Counted from the stretch's first letter, positions 8,001-16,393 are shown. The stretch: DNA of 26,948 bases from Bacteroidota bacterium (GCA_023424395.1 JAFADY010000047.1:1-26948); one strand, 5' to 3'. Made by a program: numbers and translations. Notes: generated from the letters alone by a model not told the origin.

Positions 8001-9559
8001 TGGCGGAAGTAGTTGAAAAGCCTTTGCGGCTTATCGGAAAAAGCAGCCAAAGTAACATCGTTTCCCATAGAAGAAACCGGCTCTTTGCCTTCAACAGCCA
8101 TGGGTTTGATCAAGATTTCCAAATCTTCCACCGAATAACCGAATGCTTTGAGCAAAGTTTCGTAATGGGCAATATCGTTGTTAACGCTTCTTCCCGAAGA
8201 AATATCATCGAGGTTCACGCAGTTTTTATTCAGCCATTCGCGATAGGGATGTGCTTTCGCCAAATCTTCTTTTAATTCATTGTCTGAAACGATTTTTCCC
8301 GAATGTGTATCTACCAAAATCATTTTTCCAGGCCTTAACCTTCCGCGCGCTTTTATGTTGGCGGCTTCAAATTCTATGGTACCTGTTTCTGAAGCAATGA
8401 TCATCGTGTCATCGTGGGTGATGGTGTAGCGCGCGGGACGAAGTCCGTTCCGGTCGAGCATTCCGCCTGCGTAACGGCCATCGCTGAAAAGAAGTGTCGC
8501 CGGCCCGTCCCACGGCTCCATGAGCATGCTGTGGTATTCGTAAAATGCTTTAAGCCCATCCGAAATCGGATTTTTATCGTTAAAACTTTCCGGAACAAGC
8601 ATCGCCATGGCGTGTGGAAGCGATTTTCCGGATATAGCTAAGAATTCCAATACATTATCGATGGAAGCACTGTCGCTCATTTTTGGTTGCACGATCGGGT
8701 ACAGAGCGCTCATATCTTCAAACAAATCCGATTTCAATACGCTTTCCCGACTCTCCATCCATTGTCGGTTTCCACGGATGGTATTAATTTCACCGTTATG
8801 CGCAAGCATGCGAAAAGGTTGCGCCAAATCCCACGTGGGAAAAGTGTTTGTGCTGAATCGGGAGTGAACGAGCGCCACGCGACTTGTGAAATAGGGATTA
8901 CTGAGATCTGGAAAATATTCACGAAGTTGAATGGACGATAACATGCCTTTGTATATCATTTGTTTAGATGACAGGCTGACCATATAAAAACATCTGCTGT
9001 CGCCGATTTTTGATTGATAAATTTCCTTTTCTATTTTTTTTCTTAAAACATAAAGTTTTCTCTCTAATTCTTCGGGTGAAACAAATCCGGCAACAAAAAT
9101 TTGCTTGATTACGGGCTCGCTGGAAAGGGCGATCTCGCCCAAGCAATCGCTGTTCACCGGAACATCGCGGATAAAAAGTAACGTAAGGCCTTCTTCTTTG
9201 GTTTTTTGCTCAATGGTTTGCAAACAAAACTCTTGCTGCTCTGTATCTTTCGGGAGAAAAACAAGCCCTGTTCCGTAACGCCCTTCTGCCGGAACGGCAA
9301 TTCCCTGAAGCAAAATAAATTCGTGCGGAATTTGAACCAATATTCCGGCGCCGTCTCCCGTGATATTGTCCGAACTCTCGGCGCCTCTGTGAACCATGTT
9401 TTCCAATACGCGCAACCCTTTTTCTACAATGTTGTGAGACTTTTCGCCATTCAGAGTAATGGCCAATCCTACACCACACGCATCGTGTTCGTTTTGAAAG
9501 GAGTATAGCGAATTTTGCTCAAATTTATTGATAACCCGTACATAATCTTTTTTATACAT
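5027..9559 (-). CDS. gltB: Glutamate synthase large subunit
   Basis: It converts glutamine and 2-oxoglutarate to two glutamates using electrons from GltD. The 1510-aa protein has a 27-residue leader before the nucleophile Cys28 (HDACGVG), which fits the known propeptide removal in this family. The class II amidotransferase domain runs to about residue 430. A central linking domain follows, then the FMN/synthase barrel (about 830-1200; SPPPHHDIYSIEDLAQLI, GAEGGTGASP). The 3Fe-4S cysteines C-x5-C-x4-C (CVMMRKCHLNTCPVG) are near residue 1124. The C-terminal Gly-rich helix domain is near 1290-1490 (GGCTVILGSVGRNFAAGMSGG). ATG at 9559 is the only sensible start. It lies 25 bp after a strong hairpin that may act as an attenuator. 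Confidence 0.97.
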   Translation of the reverse strand: MYKKDYVRVINKFEQNSLYSFQNEHDACGVGLAITLNGEKSHNIVEKGLRVLENMVHRGAESSDNITGDGAGILVQIPHEFILLQGIAVPAEGRYGTGLVFLPKDTEQQEFCLQTIEQKTKEEGLTLLFIRDVPVNSDCLGEIALSSEPVIKQIFVAGFVSPEELERKLYVLRKKIEKEIYQSKIGDSRCFYMVSLSSKQMIYKGMLSSIQLREYFPDLSNPYFTSRVALVHSRFSTNTFPTWDLAQPFRMLAHNGEINTIRGNRQWMESRESVLKSDLFEDMSALYPIVQPKMSDSASIDNVLEFLAISGKSLPHAMAMLVPESFNDKNPISDGLKAFYEYHSMLMEPWDGPATLLFSDGRYAGGMLDRNGLRPARYTITHDDTMIIASETGTIEFEAANIKARGRLRPGKMILVDTHSGKIVSDNELKEDLAKAHPYREWLNKNCVNLDDISSGRSVNNDIAHYETLLKAFGYSVEDLEILIKPMAVEGKEPVSSMGNDVTLAAFSDKPQRLFNYFRQQFAQVTNPPIDPIREELVMSLTGYMGAIHQNLLQDIPELSKIVKIKSPILTNMQFDILSNLRYKGFSTAVIPMLFNPKSGAEGLQKAVDELCESVEKAVDDGKNYIILSDRGVDAEHAPIPSLLAISAVHLYLVEKRKRMQIDIVVESAEPREVMHFALLFGFGANAVNPYLVFAVLQHKVISGEIQLDFDSAKKNYIKAVNKGLLKVLSKMGNSTLRSYRGAHIFEALGISSSVLKKYFKDISSKIEGIDMADIAREALQPYFEAFAPDNNEPFHLKNLGNYAYRIEGDYHAWNPETIAKLQISTKTNNYNLFKEYVSAADSKPKPAFIRDLLDYKRDPIDISEVEPIENVMRRFCTGAMSYGSISKEAHEAMAIAMNIIGGRSNTGEGGEDPDRFKPKEDGLLRRSSIKQIASGRFGVTTEYLVNADELQIKIAQGAKPGEGGQLPGYKVDQIIAKTRHSIPGISLISPPPHHDIYSIEDLAQLIFDLKNVNPQAVVSVKLVSESGVGTIAAGVAKAKADLIVISGAEGGTGASPASSIKHAGLPLEVGLAETQQTLVMNNLRGVVRLQTDGQLKTGRDIVISAMLGAEEFGFATSSLIVLGCVMMRKCHLNTCPVGVATQNEELRRRFVGRHEYLVNFFRFLAEDTREHLAQLGYRSLDEIVGKADLLTRKHYPELPKTEKIDLSKITFFPEEAKYYAIRKITDQHHKIDDVLDRKLIKEAFQALEFEKSVGIKSKIKNTDRSTGAMLSGEIAKRYGQKGLPENTISAFFEGSAGQSFGAFLSKGITFYLQGDTNDYLGKGLSGGRIVVTPPKGSTFKPEENTICGNTSLYGATSGEVFINGIAGERFCVRNSGATAVVEGAGDHCCEYMTGGCTVILGSVGRNFAAGMSGGVAYILDEHADFDFFCNMEMVELTLVEDLSDNKELRNLISRHHHYTNSALAKHILDNWDKYVEKFIKVVPIEYKKVLQERKMAELEKKIAVVERDY

Positions 9560-9584
9560 TTATTTTCTGTTTAATAGATTTTTA

Positions 9585-9614
9585 AAATAGTGGATAATCA
9601 CTTATCCACTATTT
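9585..9614 (-). terminator. Hairpin between glnN and gltB: glnN terminator and possible gltB leader element
   Basis: A 13-bp perfect stem (9585-9597 with 9602-9614) closes a 4-nt loop and is followed on the minus strand by TTTTAAAAAT. It is 41 bp past the glnN stop and only 25 bp before the gltB start codon. That spacing leaves no room for a whole gltB promoter after it. Either gltB is read through from glnN, or its promoter lies before the hairpin (a 7-of-8 match TAGCTTTA is there) and the hairpin is in the gltB leader. Confidence 0.7.
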
Positions 9615-9655
9615 CTGAACTTGTTTTAAAGCTATCTGATTGTAATAGAGAGTTT

Positions 9656-11851
9656 TTAACTGATAAATAATAGTTCGCGATACTTGGGCAACGGCCACAT
9701 TTGATTATCCACAATGAGTTCCAGCTTGTCGATATGGTAACGGATAACATCGAAGTAGGGAAGTACTTTGTCGTGATATGCCACTGCTTTTTCTCTTTCG
9801 TTCTCGATTTTGTTCGCAACTTTCCTTTCCTCGACCATAGCATCCACATTGGTTTTAATGCCCGAAATATGTTTCGCGATATCTACGATCAATGCAATAT
9901 CGTCTTTGTTCAATTCATCGGCTTGTTTTTCTTCGAATACTCCGCGAAGTTTGTACACATTATCCAACAAAACGGTTTGGTACTGGGTCGCAACCGGAAT
10001 AATGTGATTGATGGAAAGATCGCCCAACAAACGAGCTTCAATTTGAATTTTCTTGGTGTAAGTTTCCCATTTTACTTCATTTCGCGCGTGAAGTTCTCTT
10101 TCGCTCAACACGTTGATGGATGAAAACAAATCGATGGATTCTTTTTTGGTATAAGCATCGAAAATAACCGGAACGCTGGTTTCGCAGTCGAGTCCGCGTT
10201 TTTCAGCTTCTTTTCGCCATTCATCGCTATATCCGTTTCCGTCGAAACGGATTGCTTTACATTCTTTGATATAAAGCCGAAGCGTATCGTAAATGGCTTG
10301 ATCTTTTTTCATGCCGGCTTTCATTTTTTCATCGATTTCTTTTTTGAAATCTATAAGTTGTTTGGCAACTGATGCGTTTAGCGCTGTCATAGCGGCAGAA
10401 CAGTTGGCCGATGAGCCAACGGCGCGGAATTCAAAACGGTTTCCGGTGAATGCAAAAGGCGATGTTCGGTTGCGGTCGGTATTGTCTATCAAAACTTCGG
10501 GTATATGCGCAACGCCCAGTTTCATTTTTTGTAATTCATCTACCGTGATGTCGTCATCTTCGGAGCTGTCCTCTATTTTATCCAATACGGATGAAATTTG
10601 AGAACCGAGGAATACGGAAATAATGGCCGGAGGAGCTTCATTAGCTCCCAAACGATGCGCATTTTGAGCCGACATGATGGATGCTTTTAATAAGCCGTTG
10701 TTTTTGTAAACCGCCATCAAAGTATTCACAACAAATGTAATAAATTGGAGGTTTTCGTTGGCGGTTTTGCCCGGAGTGAAAAGTCCTACGCCCGTATCGG
10801 TACCCAACGACCAGTTGTTGTGTTTGCCCGATCCATTGATGCCTGCAAACGGTTTTTCGTGAAGCAACAGTTTGAAGTGATGTTTGGGCGCTATTTTGTA
10901 CATAATTGACATTACCAGCAAGTTCTGATCGATGGCTAAATTGGTTTCTCCGAAAATGGGCGCCAATTCAAACTGATTGGGCGCCACTTCGTTGTGGCGG
11001 GTTTTTAACGGAATACCGTATTTGTACGCTTCGAATTCCACTTCGCGCATAAAAGCAGCCACGCGAGGAGGTACGGAACCGAAATAATGATCTTCCAGTT
11101 GTTGGTTTTTGGCGCTTTCGTGTCCCATCAACGTGCGTCCCGTTAAGCTCAAATCGGGACGGGCATCGTAAATGGCTTGATCAACCAAAAAATATTCTTG
11201 CTCCCAACCGAGATAAGAAAATACTTTTTTTACTTTCGGATCAAAAAGTTTGCAAACCTCCACTGCTGCTTTATCTACCGCTGAAAGGGCTTTCAATAAA
11301 GGCGTTTTATAATCGAGCGCTTCGCCGGTATATGAAATAAAAACGGTGGGGATGCATAACGTGTCGTCCACAATGAAAGCAGGAGAGGAAGGATCCCACG
11401 CGGTGTAACCGCGCGCCTCGAAAGTGTTTCGTATTCCGCCACTGGGGAAGCTTGAGGCGTCGGGTTCCTGCTGTGCGAGCAGTTTTCCTGAGAATTTTTC
11501 AATAATATCTCCTCCCGGCGCATCGGCATAATCGATGAATGAATCGTGTTTTTCCGCAGTGCCGTCGGTAAGCGGCTGAAACCAGTGCGTGTAGTGCGAG
11601 GCGCCCATTTCCATTGCCCACATTTTCATGCCTGCAGCCACGTGTTCCGCAATTTCTCGAGGCAAGGTTTTGCCTTCATCAATGGCATCTGTTACAACCG
11701 ACATAGTTTCTTTGGATAAGTATTTGGACATTTGTTTGCGATTGAAAACATATTTTCCGTAATAATCGGAAGGTTGTTTACAAGGCGAAATCACTTCAAC
11801 GGGAAGTCTTTTCGATGCTTCTTCTACAGCTTTGAATCGTAATGTTGACAT
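9656..11851 (-). CDS. glnN: Type III glutamine synthetase (GSIII)
   Basis: It makes glutamine from glutamate, ammonium and ATP. The 731-aa length and the sequence fit the GSIII class first known from Bacteroides fragilis, rather than the 450-470-aa GSI. An N-terminal GSIII domain (DYYGKYVFNRKQMSKYL near the start) precedes the catalytic domain. Catalytic-domain motifs are NEVAPNQFELAPIF near residue 290, AGINGSGKHNNW near 340 and NRTSPFAFTGNRFEFR near 460. I place the start at the ATG of MSTLRFKAVEEA (11851), which matches the family N-terminus. An upstream in-frame ATG at 11920 would add 23 unlike residues and lies at the predicted promoter, so it is unlikely to be used. The promoter is at 11918-11948 and a terminator-like hairpin follows. 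Confidence 0.96.
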   Translation of the reverse strand: MSTLRFKAVEEASKRLPVEVISPCKQPSDYYGKYVFNRKQMSKYLSKETMSVVTDAIDEGKTLPREIAEHVAAGMKMWAMEMGASHYTHWFQPLTDGTAEKHDSFIDYADAPGGDIIEKFSGKLLAQQEPDASSFPSGGIRNTFEARGYTAWDPSSPAFIVDDTLCIPTVFISYTGEALDYKTPLLKALSAVDKAAVEVCKLFDPKVKKVFSYLGWEQEYFLVDQAIYDARPDLSLTGRTLMGHESAKNQQLEDHYFGSVPPRVAAFMREVEFEAYKYGIPLKTRHNEVAPNQFELAPIFGETNLAIDQNLLVMSIMYKIAPKHHFKLLLHEKPFAGINGSGKHNNWSLGTDTGVGLFTPGKTANENLQFITFVVNTLMAVYKNNGLLKASIMSAQNAHRLGANEAPPAIISVFLGSQISSVLDKIEDSSEDDDITVDELQKMKLGVAHIPEVLIDNTDRNRTSPFAFTGNRFEFRAVGSSANCSAAMTALNASVAKQLIDFKKEIDEKMKAGMKKDQAIYDTLRLYIKECKAIRFDGNGYSDEWRKEAEKRGLDCETSVPVIFDAYTKKESIDLFSSINVLSERELHARNEVKWETYTKKIQIEARLLGDLSINHIIPVATQYQTVLLDNVYKLRGVFEEKQADELNKDDIALIVDIAKHISGIKTNVDAMVEERKVANKIENEREKAVAYHDKVLPYFDVIRYHIDKLELIVDNQMWPLPKYRELLFIS

Positions 11852-11917
11852 AGTGTAATTATTATTAGTTTGGAGAGTTGATAACCTTTTATTATACGTT
11901 TTGTAAGTAATTGTTTG

Positions 11918-11948
11918 CAAAAATAATCATTTTGTTTTTATTCAGCAA
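11918..11948 (-). promoter_or_regulatory. Promoter of glnN
   Basis: On the minus strand TTG (complement 11946-11948) and TATTTTTG (complement 11918-11925) are separated by exactly 20 bp. This is a full match to the Bacteroidota -33/-7 promoter. Transcription would start near 11911, giving a leader of about 60 nt. The site also argues against the upstream in-frame ATG at 11920. Confidence 0.75.
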
Positions 11949-12145
11949 GTAAAAACATCAAAAATATTTTTTATTTATGTAAATATATCTTTTTGTTATA
12001 TTCTGGCCATTAAGAATGACAAAATAGAACATATCAATTGCAAAATTAGTTATTTTGCTTTCTTTTTTCACAAAACTTTGAGAAAACGAAACATGTTTTC
12101 AAAATAATTCGTAAAACTGTTTGAAAATATTACACTATTATTTGG
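11949..12145. other. AT-rich spacer between ccsA and glnN, with weak dyads
   Basis: No coding signal is seen here. Near the ccsA end there are several AT-rich inverted repeats: an 8-bp pair TTTTCAAA/TTTGAAAA around 12097-12128 and a 10-bp palindrome AAACATGTTT around 12089-12098. They could form a weak ccsA terminator or be binding sites upstream of glnN. None has a strong stem plus T-run, so I do not call a terminator. Confidence 0.3.
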
Positions 12146-12931
12146 CTAAGAGTATGTATGAATACTCTGTTGTGCCGAAGGCAAATAATTTAACCCGTAC
12201 CAGCAAATTTGCAGCAAAATAAATGCAATAAGAAGAATAAACATCGAAACTCGGTTAGAAGAAGAGGTTTTAAGTCGGTAATGAATGTAGATCAAATATC
12301 CTGTCCAAGTAATGGCAGCCCAAGTTTCTTTCGGATCCCAGCTCCAGTAATGTCCCCACGCTTCTTTTGCCCAAATGGCTCCCATAAGCATTCCCATTGT
12401 TAAAAACGCTGTGCCTACGTAAACTAAATTATCGGCCATATGCAGAATATTTACTCTATCCGAAATTTTTTTCTCTCTCACTAAATAATAAATGGCTACC
12501 AGGCTAACGGCGCCTAAAATGGCGTAGGAAAACATATAAATTATTACGTGAGGAGCAAACCAAGGGCTTTGTAAGGCGGGCATCAGTACTTTGTTGTGAA
12601 TATCTGGTTTAGCGATATTTACAATAATAAACACCGTTGAAAGTATAGTGCCGAATGAGAGAATCCATTTATAATTCCACCTTAAATAAGTGAGTAAGCC
12701 GGCAACCGGAAGGAAAAAAGAATACCATAAACGTGTTTCGCCCATTGTCCTGAGTGGAGGGCGTTCCAAAGAATGCCACAATCCGGCAATGAAAGAAAAG
12801 AAAATAATCAATCCGGCCACTGTTAAAATAACAGGAAGTATTTTATTTTTGCTCTTGAAAGCAAAGCCCGCGCCTATCGACCAAAAAAATACAGCGCCTA
12901 ACGCAAAATATATAAATGAATCCCAAGTCAT
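12146..12931 (-). CDS. ccsA: Cytochrome c biogenesis protein CcsA/ResC type (heme handling, WWD domain)
   Basis: This is a polytopic inner-membrane protein that, with ResB/Ccs1, moves heme to the periplasm and attaches it to apocytochrome CxxCH motifs (System II). The 261-aa protein has about seven or eight hydrophobic segments. The tryptophan-rich heme-binding motif WGHYWSWDPKETW is at residues 192-204. Conserved-type histidines include His53 in GLWHSLERPP, His128 and His217. Its ATG overlaps the TGA of resB (ATGA at 12928-12931), suggesting translational coupling. It is the last gene of the nrfHA-resB-ccsA set, where its clients are presumably the nearby multiheme proteins. Confidence 0.93.
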   Translation of the reverse strand: MTWDSFIYFALGAVFFWSIGAGFAFKSKNKILPVILTVAGLIIFFSFIAGLWHSLERPPLRTMGETRLWYSFFLPVAGLLTYLRWNYKWILSFGTILSTVFIIVNIAKPDIHNKVLMPALQSPWFAPHVIIYMFSYAILGAVSLVAIYYLVREKKISDRVNILHMADNLVYVGTAFLTMGMLMGAIWAKEAWGHYWSWDPKETWAAITWTGYLIYIHYRLKTSSSNRVSMFILLIAFILLQICWYGLNYLPSAQQSIHTYS

Positions 12932-14199
12932 GACGTTTTCTTTTTAGGTCCGGCAATGAATAGATAAAGCGCTCCTGCCAACAGCATAAATATTCCTGTA
13001 TAAACCACCGGCAACCAAGGATCGCGTACAAGTTCGAAAACACTTACGTCGGAATATTTTCCTTTGGCTTGATCGTAGCTATACTGATAGATTTTCCAAT
13101 TTTCTATTGACAGAGGCTTGTTTACTTCAATTTCAGCTTCTTTAGTGTGTCCTTTTTCGGTGTAAACAGTTACCTGCGACGTGTATTTTTTGACTTCTTG
13201 CGCCGGCATGGCTAAACTTGTATTTTCATCGATGTTTAGTACGAGATAAGGAAATAAATAGCTGCCATTGGTTATCCATCCTTCTATTGGCTGTGTAGAT
13301 TCAGGTTTAACTACTCTTACTTTTATGGCCGTTGCTGCGCCGTTCATCAACATGGGTGTAACATGTGTAAAAATGGAATCTCTAAAAATAGCGGCATGTG
13401 GAAGATAATCGATTATCTCTATTCTTATTCCTGCCAATTGGGTGGTTTTCCCAACTTCTTCAAACATATAGCTTTCGGGACGAGACCGTGGAAGGATTTC
13501 TCCCGTTTCATTATCTATGATAACCAGTTTCGGCTCATATTCCTCAATCATAAAAGTGTCTAACTGAATGGCTATCGGCAGTTCTTTTGTTACGTTTGCC
13601 CGGGTTTGAGCCCGCCATTCAACGTTGCCTTCTTTCACACTCATGGTCAGCCGCTCTAAATCGGCGCTACCGAGAATACCTCCTAGTAAAGCAATAAATA
13701 AACCGATGTGATTCAAATAAAACCCGATTTCGCGCCATGATTGTTTTTGCTTTGTGCGCCGGAGTACGGTAAGTCCCAATATGGTTAATATGTAAAAGCA
13801 AAGCAGGACGAATGCCCACGAAGTTGTCATTTGATGCCAACCGAGTGATGAAAAAACACTCGGAGGCAGGTTTTTCTCGCCTATTTGCGGCGAGAATTGT
13901 GGGATGATACCCATAATTACACACAAAACGAGCAAAGTGATCAGAGCGGGGATAGTAGCATAAACACCCGATAACCATCGGACAACTCTTCTATTTCCGA
14001 GTGAAAAGTGTGAAAGAAGAAGCCCTACCACAAATAGGACTCCGAGAATAGTATTAACGGGATGTCTAAAAAGAGGCGCTCCGATGTTACCAGATAAAAA
14101 TTGCAGCAAGAATCCGGCTGTTGCAATGCCTGCGGCAATGATAAAACCTTCGGAATACCTCCACGGATGTTCCCATATTTTTCGTGGAGTAACGTCCAT
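12928..14199 (-). CDS. resB: Cytochrome c biogenesis protein ResB/Ccs1 type
   Basis: This is the partner of CcsA in System II cytochrome c maturation. The 423-aa membrane protein has hydrophobic segments in the first 180 residues (about 17-36, 47-66, 80-99, 130-147 and 161-180). A large soluble periplasmic part follows, about 185-395, with SVKEGNVEWRAQ and IEIIDYLPHA. A last membrane segment lies near 398-418, ending in a basic GPKKKTS tail. The SIENWKIYQYSYDQAKGKYS stretch resembles the ResB pattern in which a substrate-like strand precedes the last helix. Its ATG follows directly on the nrfA stop codon (no gap) and its end overlaps ccsA by 4 bp. This is a tightly packed operon. Confidence 0.88.
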   Translation of the reverse strand: MDVTPRKIWEHPWRYSEGFIIAAGIATAGFLLQFLSGNIGAPLFRHPVNTILGVLFVVGLLLSHFSLGNRRVVRWLSGVYATIPALITLLVLCVIMGIIPQFSPQIGEKNLPPSVFSSLGWHQMTTSWAFVLLCFYILTILGLTVLRRTKQKQSWREIGFYLNHIGLFIALLGGILGSADLERLTMSVKEGNVEWRAQTRANVTKELPIAIQLDTFMIEEYEPKLVIIDNETGEILPRSRPESYMFEEVGKTTQLAGIRIEIIDYLPHAAIFRDSIFTHVTPMLMNGAATAIKVRVVKPESTQPIEGWITNGSYLFPYLVLNIDENTSLAMPAQEVKKYTSQVTVYTEKGHTKEAEIEVNKPLSIENWKIYQYSYDQAKGKYSDVSVFELVRDPWLPVVYTGIFMLLAGALYLFIAGPKKKTS

Positions 14200-15699
14200 T
14201 TATTTTAAACTAACCAATCTTTTGTTCGCCTTTGCGCTTTCGAGCCATTTGGGAACAACTGTTTCCTGAAATGTTTTTTTATCGCCGGTTTCTTTTTGCA
14301 TATCCAAACCGATATATGCCTGGGCTTTCGCTTTGGTTGAAATGTCGGGCATGGGAACATTTCCGGTAAATCCGAGTTGCGCCAGTACTTTGGCTACCTC
14401 GAAACGAGCTTTGTGCGCGCGATCTAAGCTCATGGCAAGAATCCGTTGGAATTCCACGGGAGAGTGAAACGATCCCCCGTGCGATGCAACGGCGTAATCC
14501 CATCTCCATTGAGATTGGCGAAGAAGTTGCAGTACATTTTCCATTTGGACTTCCGTTGCGCCTCTTTCCCAAGCAAATTGGGCTTCAATGTGAGCCGTTG
14601 CAAGTTCTTTTTCCACCAAATTGCGTATTTCGTTAGCGCTGCGTTGGCGTTGAAAAACGGCTTCACGCAAATCTTCTTCCGTTTCCCGATGGCAAACCTG
14701 ACAAGTGTTATTGATACTTGCCAACGGGCTTCTCACGTGGTGGCTGCTGTATTTGATCCCGCCTTCCGAAACGTAAGGCATATGACAATCGGCACATGTA
14801 ACTCCGCGCTGCGCGTGAATGCCGGTTTTATAAATTTCGTAATCGGGATGTTGCGCTTTAATGATAGGGGCTCTGCTTAATTTATGGGTATAGTCGGCAA
14901 ATTGAATACTATCGTAATATTGCTCCGCACCCTCCATCGATGTTCCGTTGTGCCAAGGGAAAATCAGGTATTTTCCTTCGGGGGTAAAATAATATTCAAC
15001 GTGGCATTGGGCGCAAGCGAGCGCTCGCATATCCTGATGGCTTGCTTCTTTCACGTTCTGCCCCATGTTTTGAAAAGCTTCGATAAGTCCGGGACGAGAA
15101 ATTTTGAGGTTCATCGTTTCGGCATCGTGACAATCGGCGCAGCCGATGGGATTTACAATTTCGTTTCCCCAATGCGCCCAGGTTTGTTTGTAGAATTCGG
15201 CTATGCCCACAGAGTCCATCAATCGGGGTACATCGGGGCTCTTGCACGTCCAGCATGTGGCGGGTTGAGGCCCTGCATCGGCGTTCATTGGCGCTCCTGT
15301 TCGTAAAGTGTGATAAATGTCTTCTACGGCATGCATGTGTCCACGCGGCGTACCATAATCTTTAGAAAATGCGTAACCCGCCCACAAAATTACCATTTCG
15401 GGCCGTTGCGCAAGTACGTCAACCATGCTGCTTCCGTTAAATTCACTTTGAAAAGTGGTGTCGGCGGTTTTTGTCCAGCTTTCGTATTGACGCGGGTAAT
15501 TTTCGCCGAATATCTCGCTTCGCGGCTCTATTCCTGTTATTTCAATTTTTTTATTGTTCATTACGCTTGCAATTTCGGCCCGTCGTTGCGTGATGGATGC
15601 AGCAAGCATGCCCAGTAGGAATACAACTCCTATTGTAACGAAAAATAAGAGCCATCCAACCCAAGGCTTCATTTTATCGTTGTGTCTGTTTCTATTCAT
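14200..15699 (-). CDS. nrfA: Cytochrome c nitrite reductase, pentaheme catalytic subunit
   Basis: It reduces nitrite to ammonium with six electrons in the periplasm, receiving them from NrfH. The 499-aa protein has an N-terminal membrane/signal segment (about residues 13-35) and five heme sites. The active-site heme is CWTCK (149-153), with Lys as axial ligand, the hallmark of NrfA. CADCH (187-191), CAQCH (229-233), CADCH (302-306) and CQVCH (333-337) follow. The YFTPEGKY and KAQHPDYE segments match the conserved calcium-site region. The start at 15699 is the first ATG; a second in-frame ATG at residue 10 is also possible. It lies between nrfH (32 bp upstream) and resB, so subunits and maturation factors are made together. 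Confidence 0.97.
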   Translation of the reverse strand: MNRNRHNDKMKPWVGWLLFFVTIGVVFLLGMLAASITQRRAEIASVMNNKKIEITGIEPRSEIFGENYPRQYESWTKTADTTFQSEFNGSSMVDVLAQRPEMVILWAGYAFSKDYGTPRGHMHAVEDIYHTLRTGAPMNADAGPQPATCWTCKSPDVPRLMDSVGIAEFYKQTWAHWGNEIVNPIGCADCHDAETMNLKISRPGLIEAFQNMGQNVKEASHQDMRALACAQCHVEYYFTPEGKYLIFPWHNGTSMEGAEQYYDSIQFADYTHKLSRAPIIKAQHPDYEIYKTGIHAQRGVTCADCHMPYVSEGGIKYSSHHVRSPLASINNTCQVCHRETEEDLREAVFQRQRSANEIRNLVEKELATAHIEAQFAWERGATEVQMENVLQLLRQSQWRWDYAVASHGGSFHSPVEFQRILAMSLDRAHKARFEVAKVLAQLGFTGNVPMPDISTKAKAQAYIGLDMQKETGDKKTFQETVVPKWLESAKANKRLVSLK

Positions 15700-15731
15700 A
15701 GCGGATATAAATTTGTTAGTTATTTATTTCG

Positions 15732-16328
15732 TTATTTCTTATTTACCAAATTGTTCAACCATTCCGGAACATTGCTTTCAGGCAATGGAACACGTGCATT
15801 GGGCGTTGAAGATAATGACCGGCTTCGCGTATGCGGCACTTCACGATGGCAATCCCAACAAGCGTTTCCGTTCATTTCTTTAACGTCCTTAAAACCCATA
15901 CGCCCGGTTTTTACAAATTCTGTGTTCAACTGAGTATGACACCTGATGCAATTCTCCATAATTACCTTTGAGCTTGCATCGATGGTTTGAAGCGCATCTG
16001 CTTCACCGCGTATTGTGAAAACGGCGGAATGGCGTAATCCATCTTTCGCCTTAAAGAAATATTTATTGAAGATGTTGTTATGCGGTACGTGGCAGTCATT
16101 GCAATTGGTATCTTTACCATGAGAACTATGCATCCAGGTAGCATAGTAAGGCCCCATAATGTGACAATTTACGCATGTGGCCGGATCATCCGATAAGTAA
16201 CTGTATGCACGCGATGCAAAAAAAGTGTAGATAAACAATCCCACAAAAGCGCCTGTGATAACAATGGCAGGGTATTTCCAACCTCCGCGAGGCTTTACCT
16301 CATTCCAAATATTTTTTAGCTTTTTCAT
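15732..16328 (-). CDS. nrfH: Cytochrome c nitrite reductase small subunit (tetraheme, NapC/NirT family)
   Basis: This membrane-anchored quinol dehydrogenase passes electrons from menaquinol to NrfA. The 198-aa protein has one N-terminal membrane helix (about residues 19-38). Four CxxCH heme sites are at 52-56 (CVNCH), 76-80 (CNDCH), 127-131 (CIRCH) and 157-161 (CWDCH). The length and heme count match NrfH. A C-terminal tail of about 35 residues after the last heme is polar. It is the first gene of the nrfH-nrfA-resB-ccsA run and is divergent from a CRP/FNR-type regulator across a 129-bp gap. Confidence 0.95.
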   Translation of the reverse strand: MKKLKNIWNEVKPRGGWKYPAIVITGAFVGLFIYTFFASRAYSYLSDDPATCVNCHIMGPYYATWMHSSHGKDTNCNDCHVPHNNIFNKYFFKAKDGLRHSAVFTIRGEADALQTIDASSKVIMENCIRCHTQLNTEFVKTGRMGFKDVKEMNGNACWDCHREVPHTRSRSLSSTPNARVPLPESNVPEWLNNLVNKK

Positions 16329-16362
16329 GATAAAGCGCGCCTGTATAGTTTATTAAAAACAA

Positions 16363-16393
16363 AAAAACTATTTTAAATTGTAAAAAAGTGTAA
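16363..16393 (-). promoter_or_regulatory. Weak promoter candidate for nrfH
   Basis: The minus strand reads TAGTTTTT (complement 16363-16370), one base off TAnnTTTG. A TTA lies at the -33 position after a 20-bp spacer. A weak core promoter fits an operon that needs an activator. The -33 region lies within the dyad at 16390-16403. Confidence 0.35.

Noticed and set aside
11852..11920. Upstream start for glnN at 11920
   Set aside because: It lies at the predicted -7 box, before the expected transcription start, and adds residues not seen in GSIII proteins.
12149..12168. Terminator from the 7-bp hairpin at the ccsA 3' end
   Set aside because: A perfect AGAGTAT/ATACTCT stem exists, but it lies within the last codons and has no T-run after it on the minus strand.
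14446..14880. 144-codon frame antisense to nrfA
   Set aside because: Shadow of nrfA; no recognisable motif.
15700..15750. Heptamer repeat in the nrfH-nrfA gap
   Set aside because: Some TTATTT-like units recur, but the spacing slips (5 and 7 bp) and part lies in nrfH coding sequence, so it does not meet the exact 7-bp register of loci A-D.
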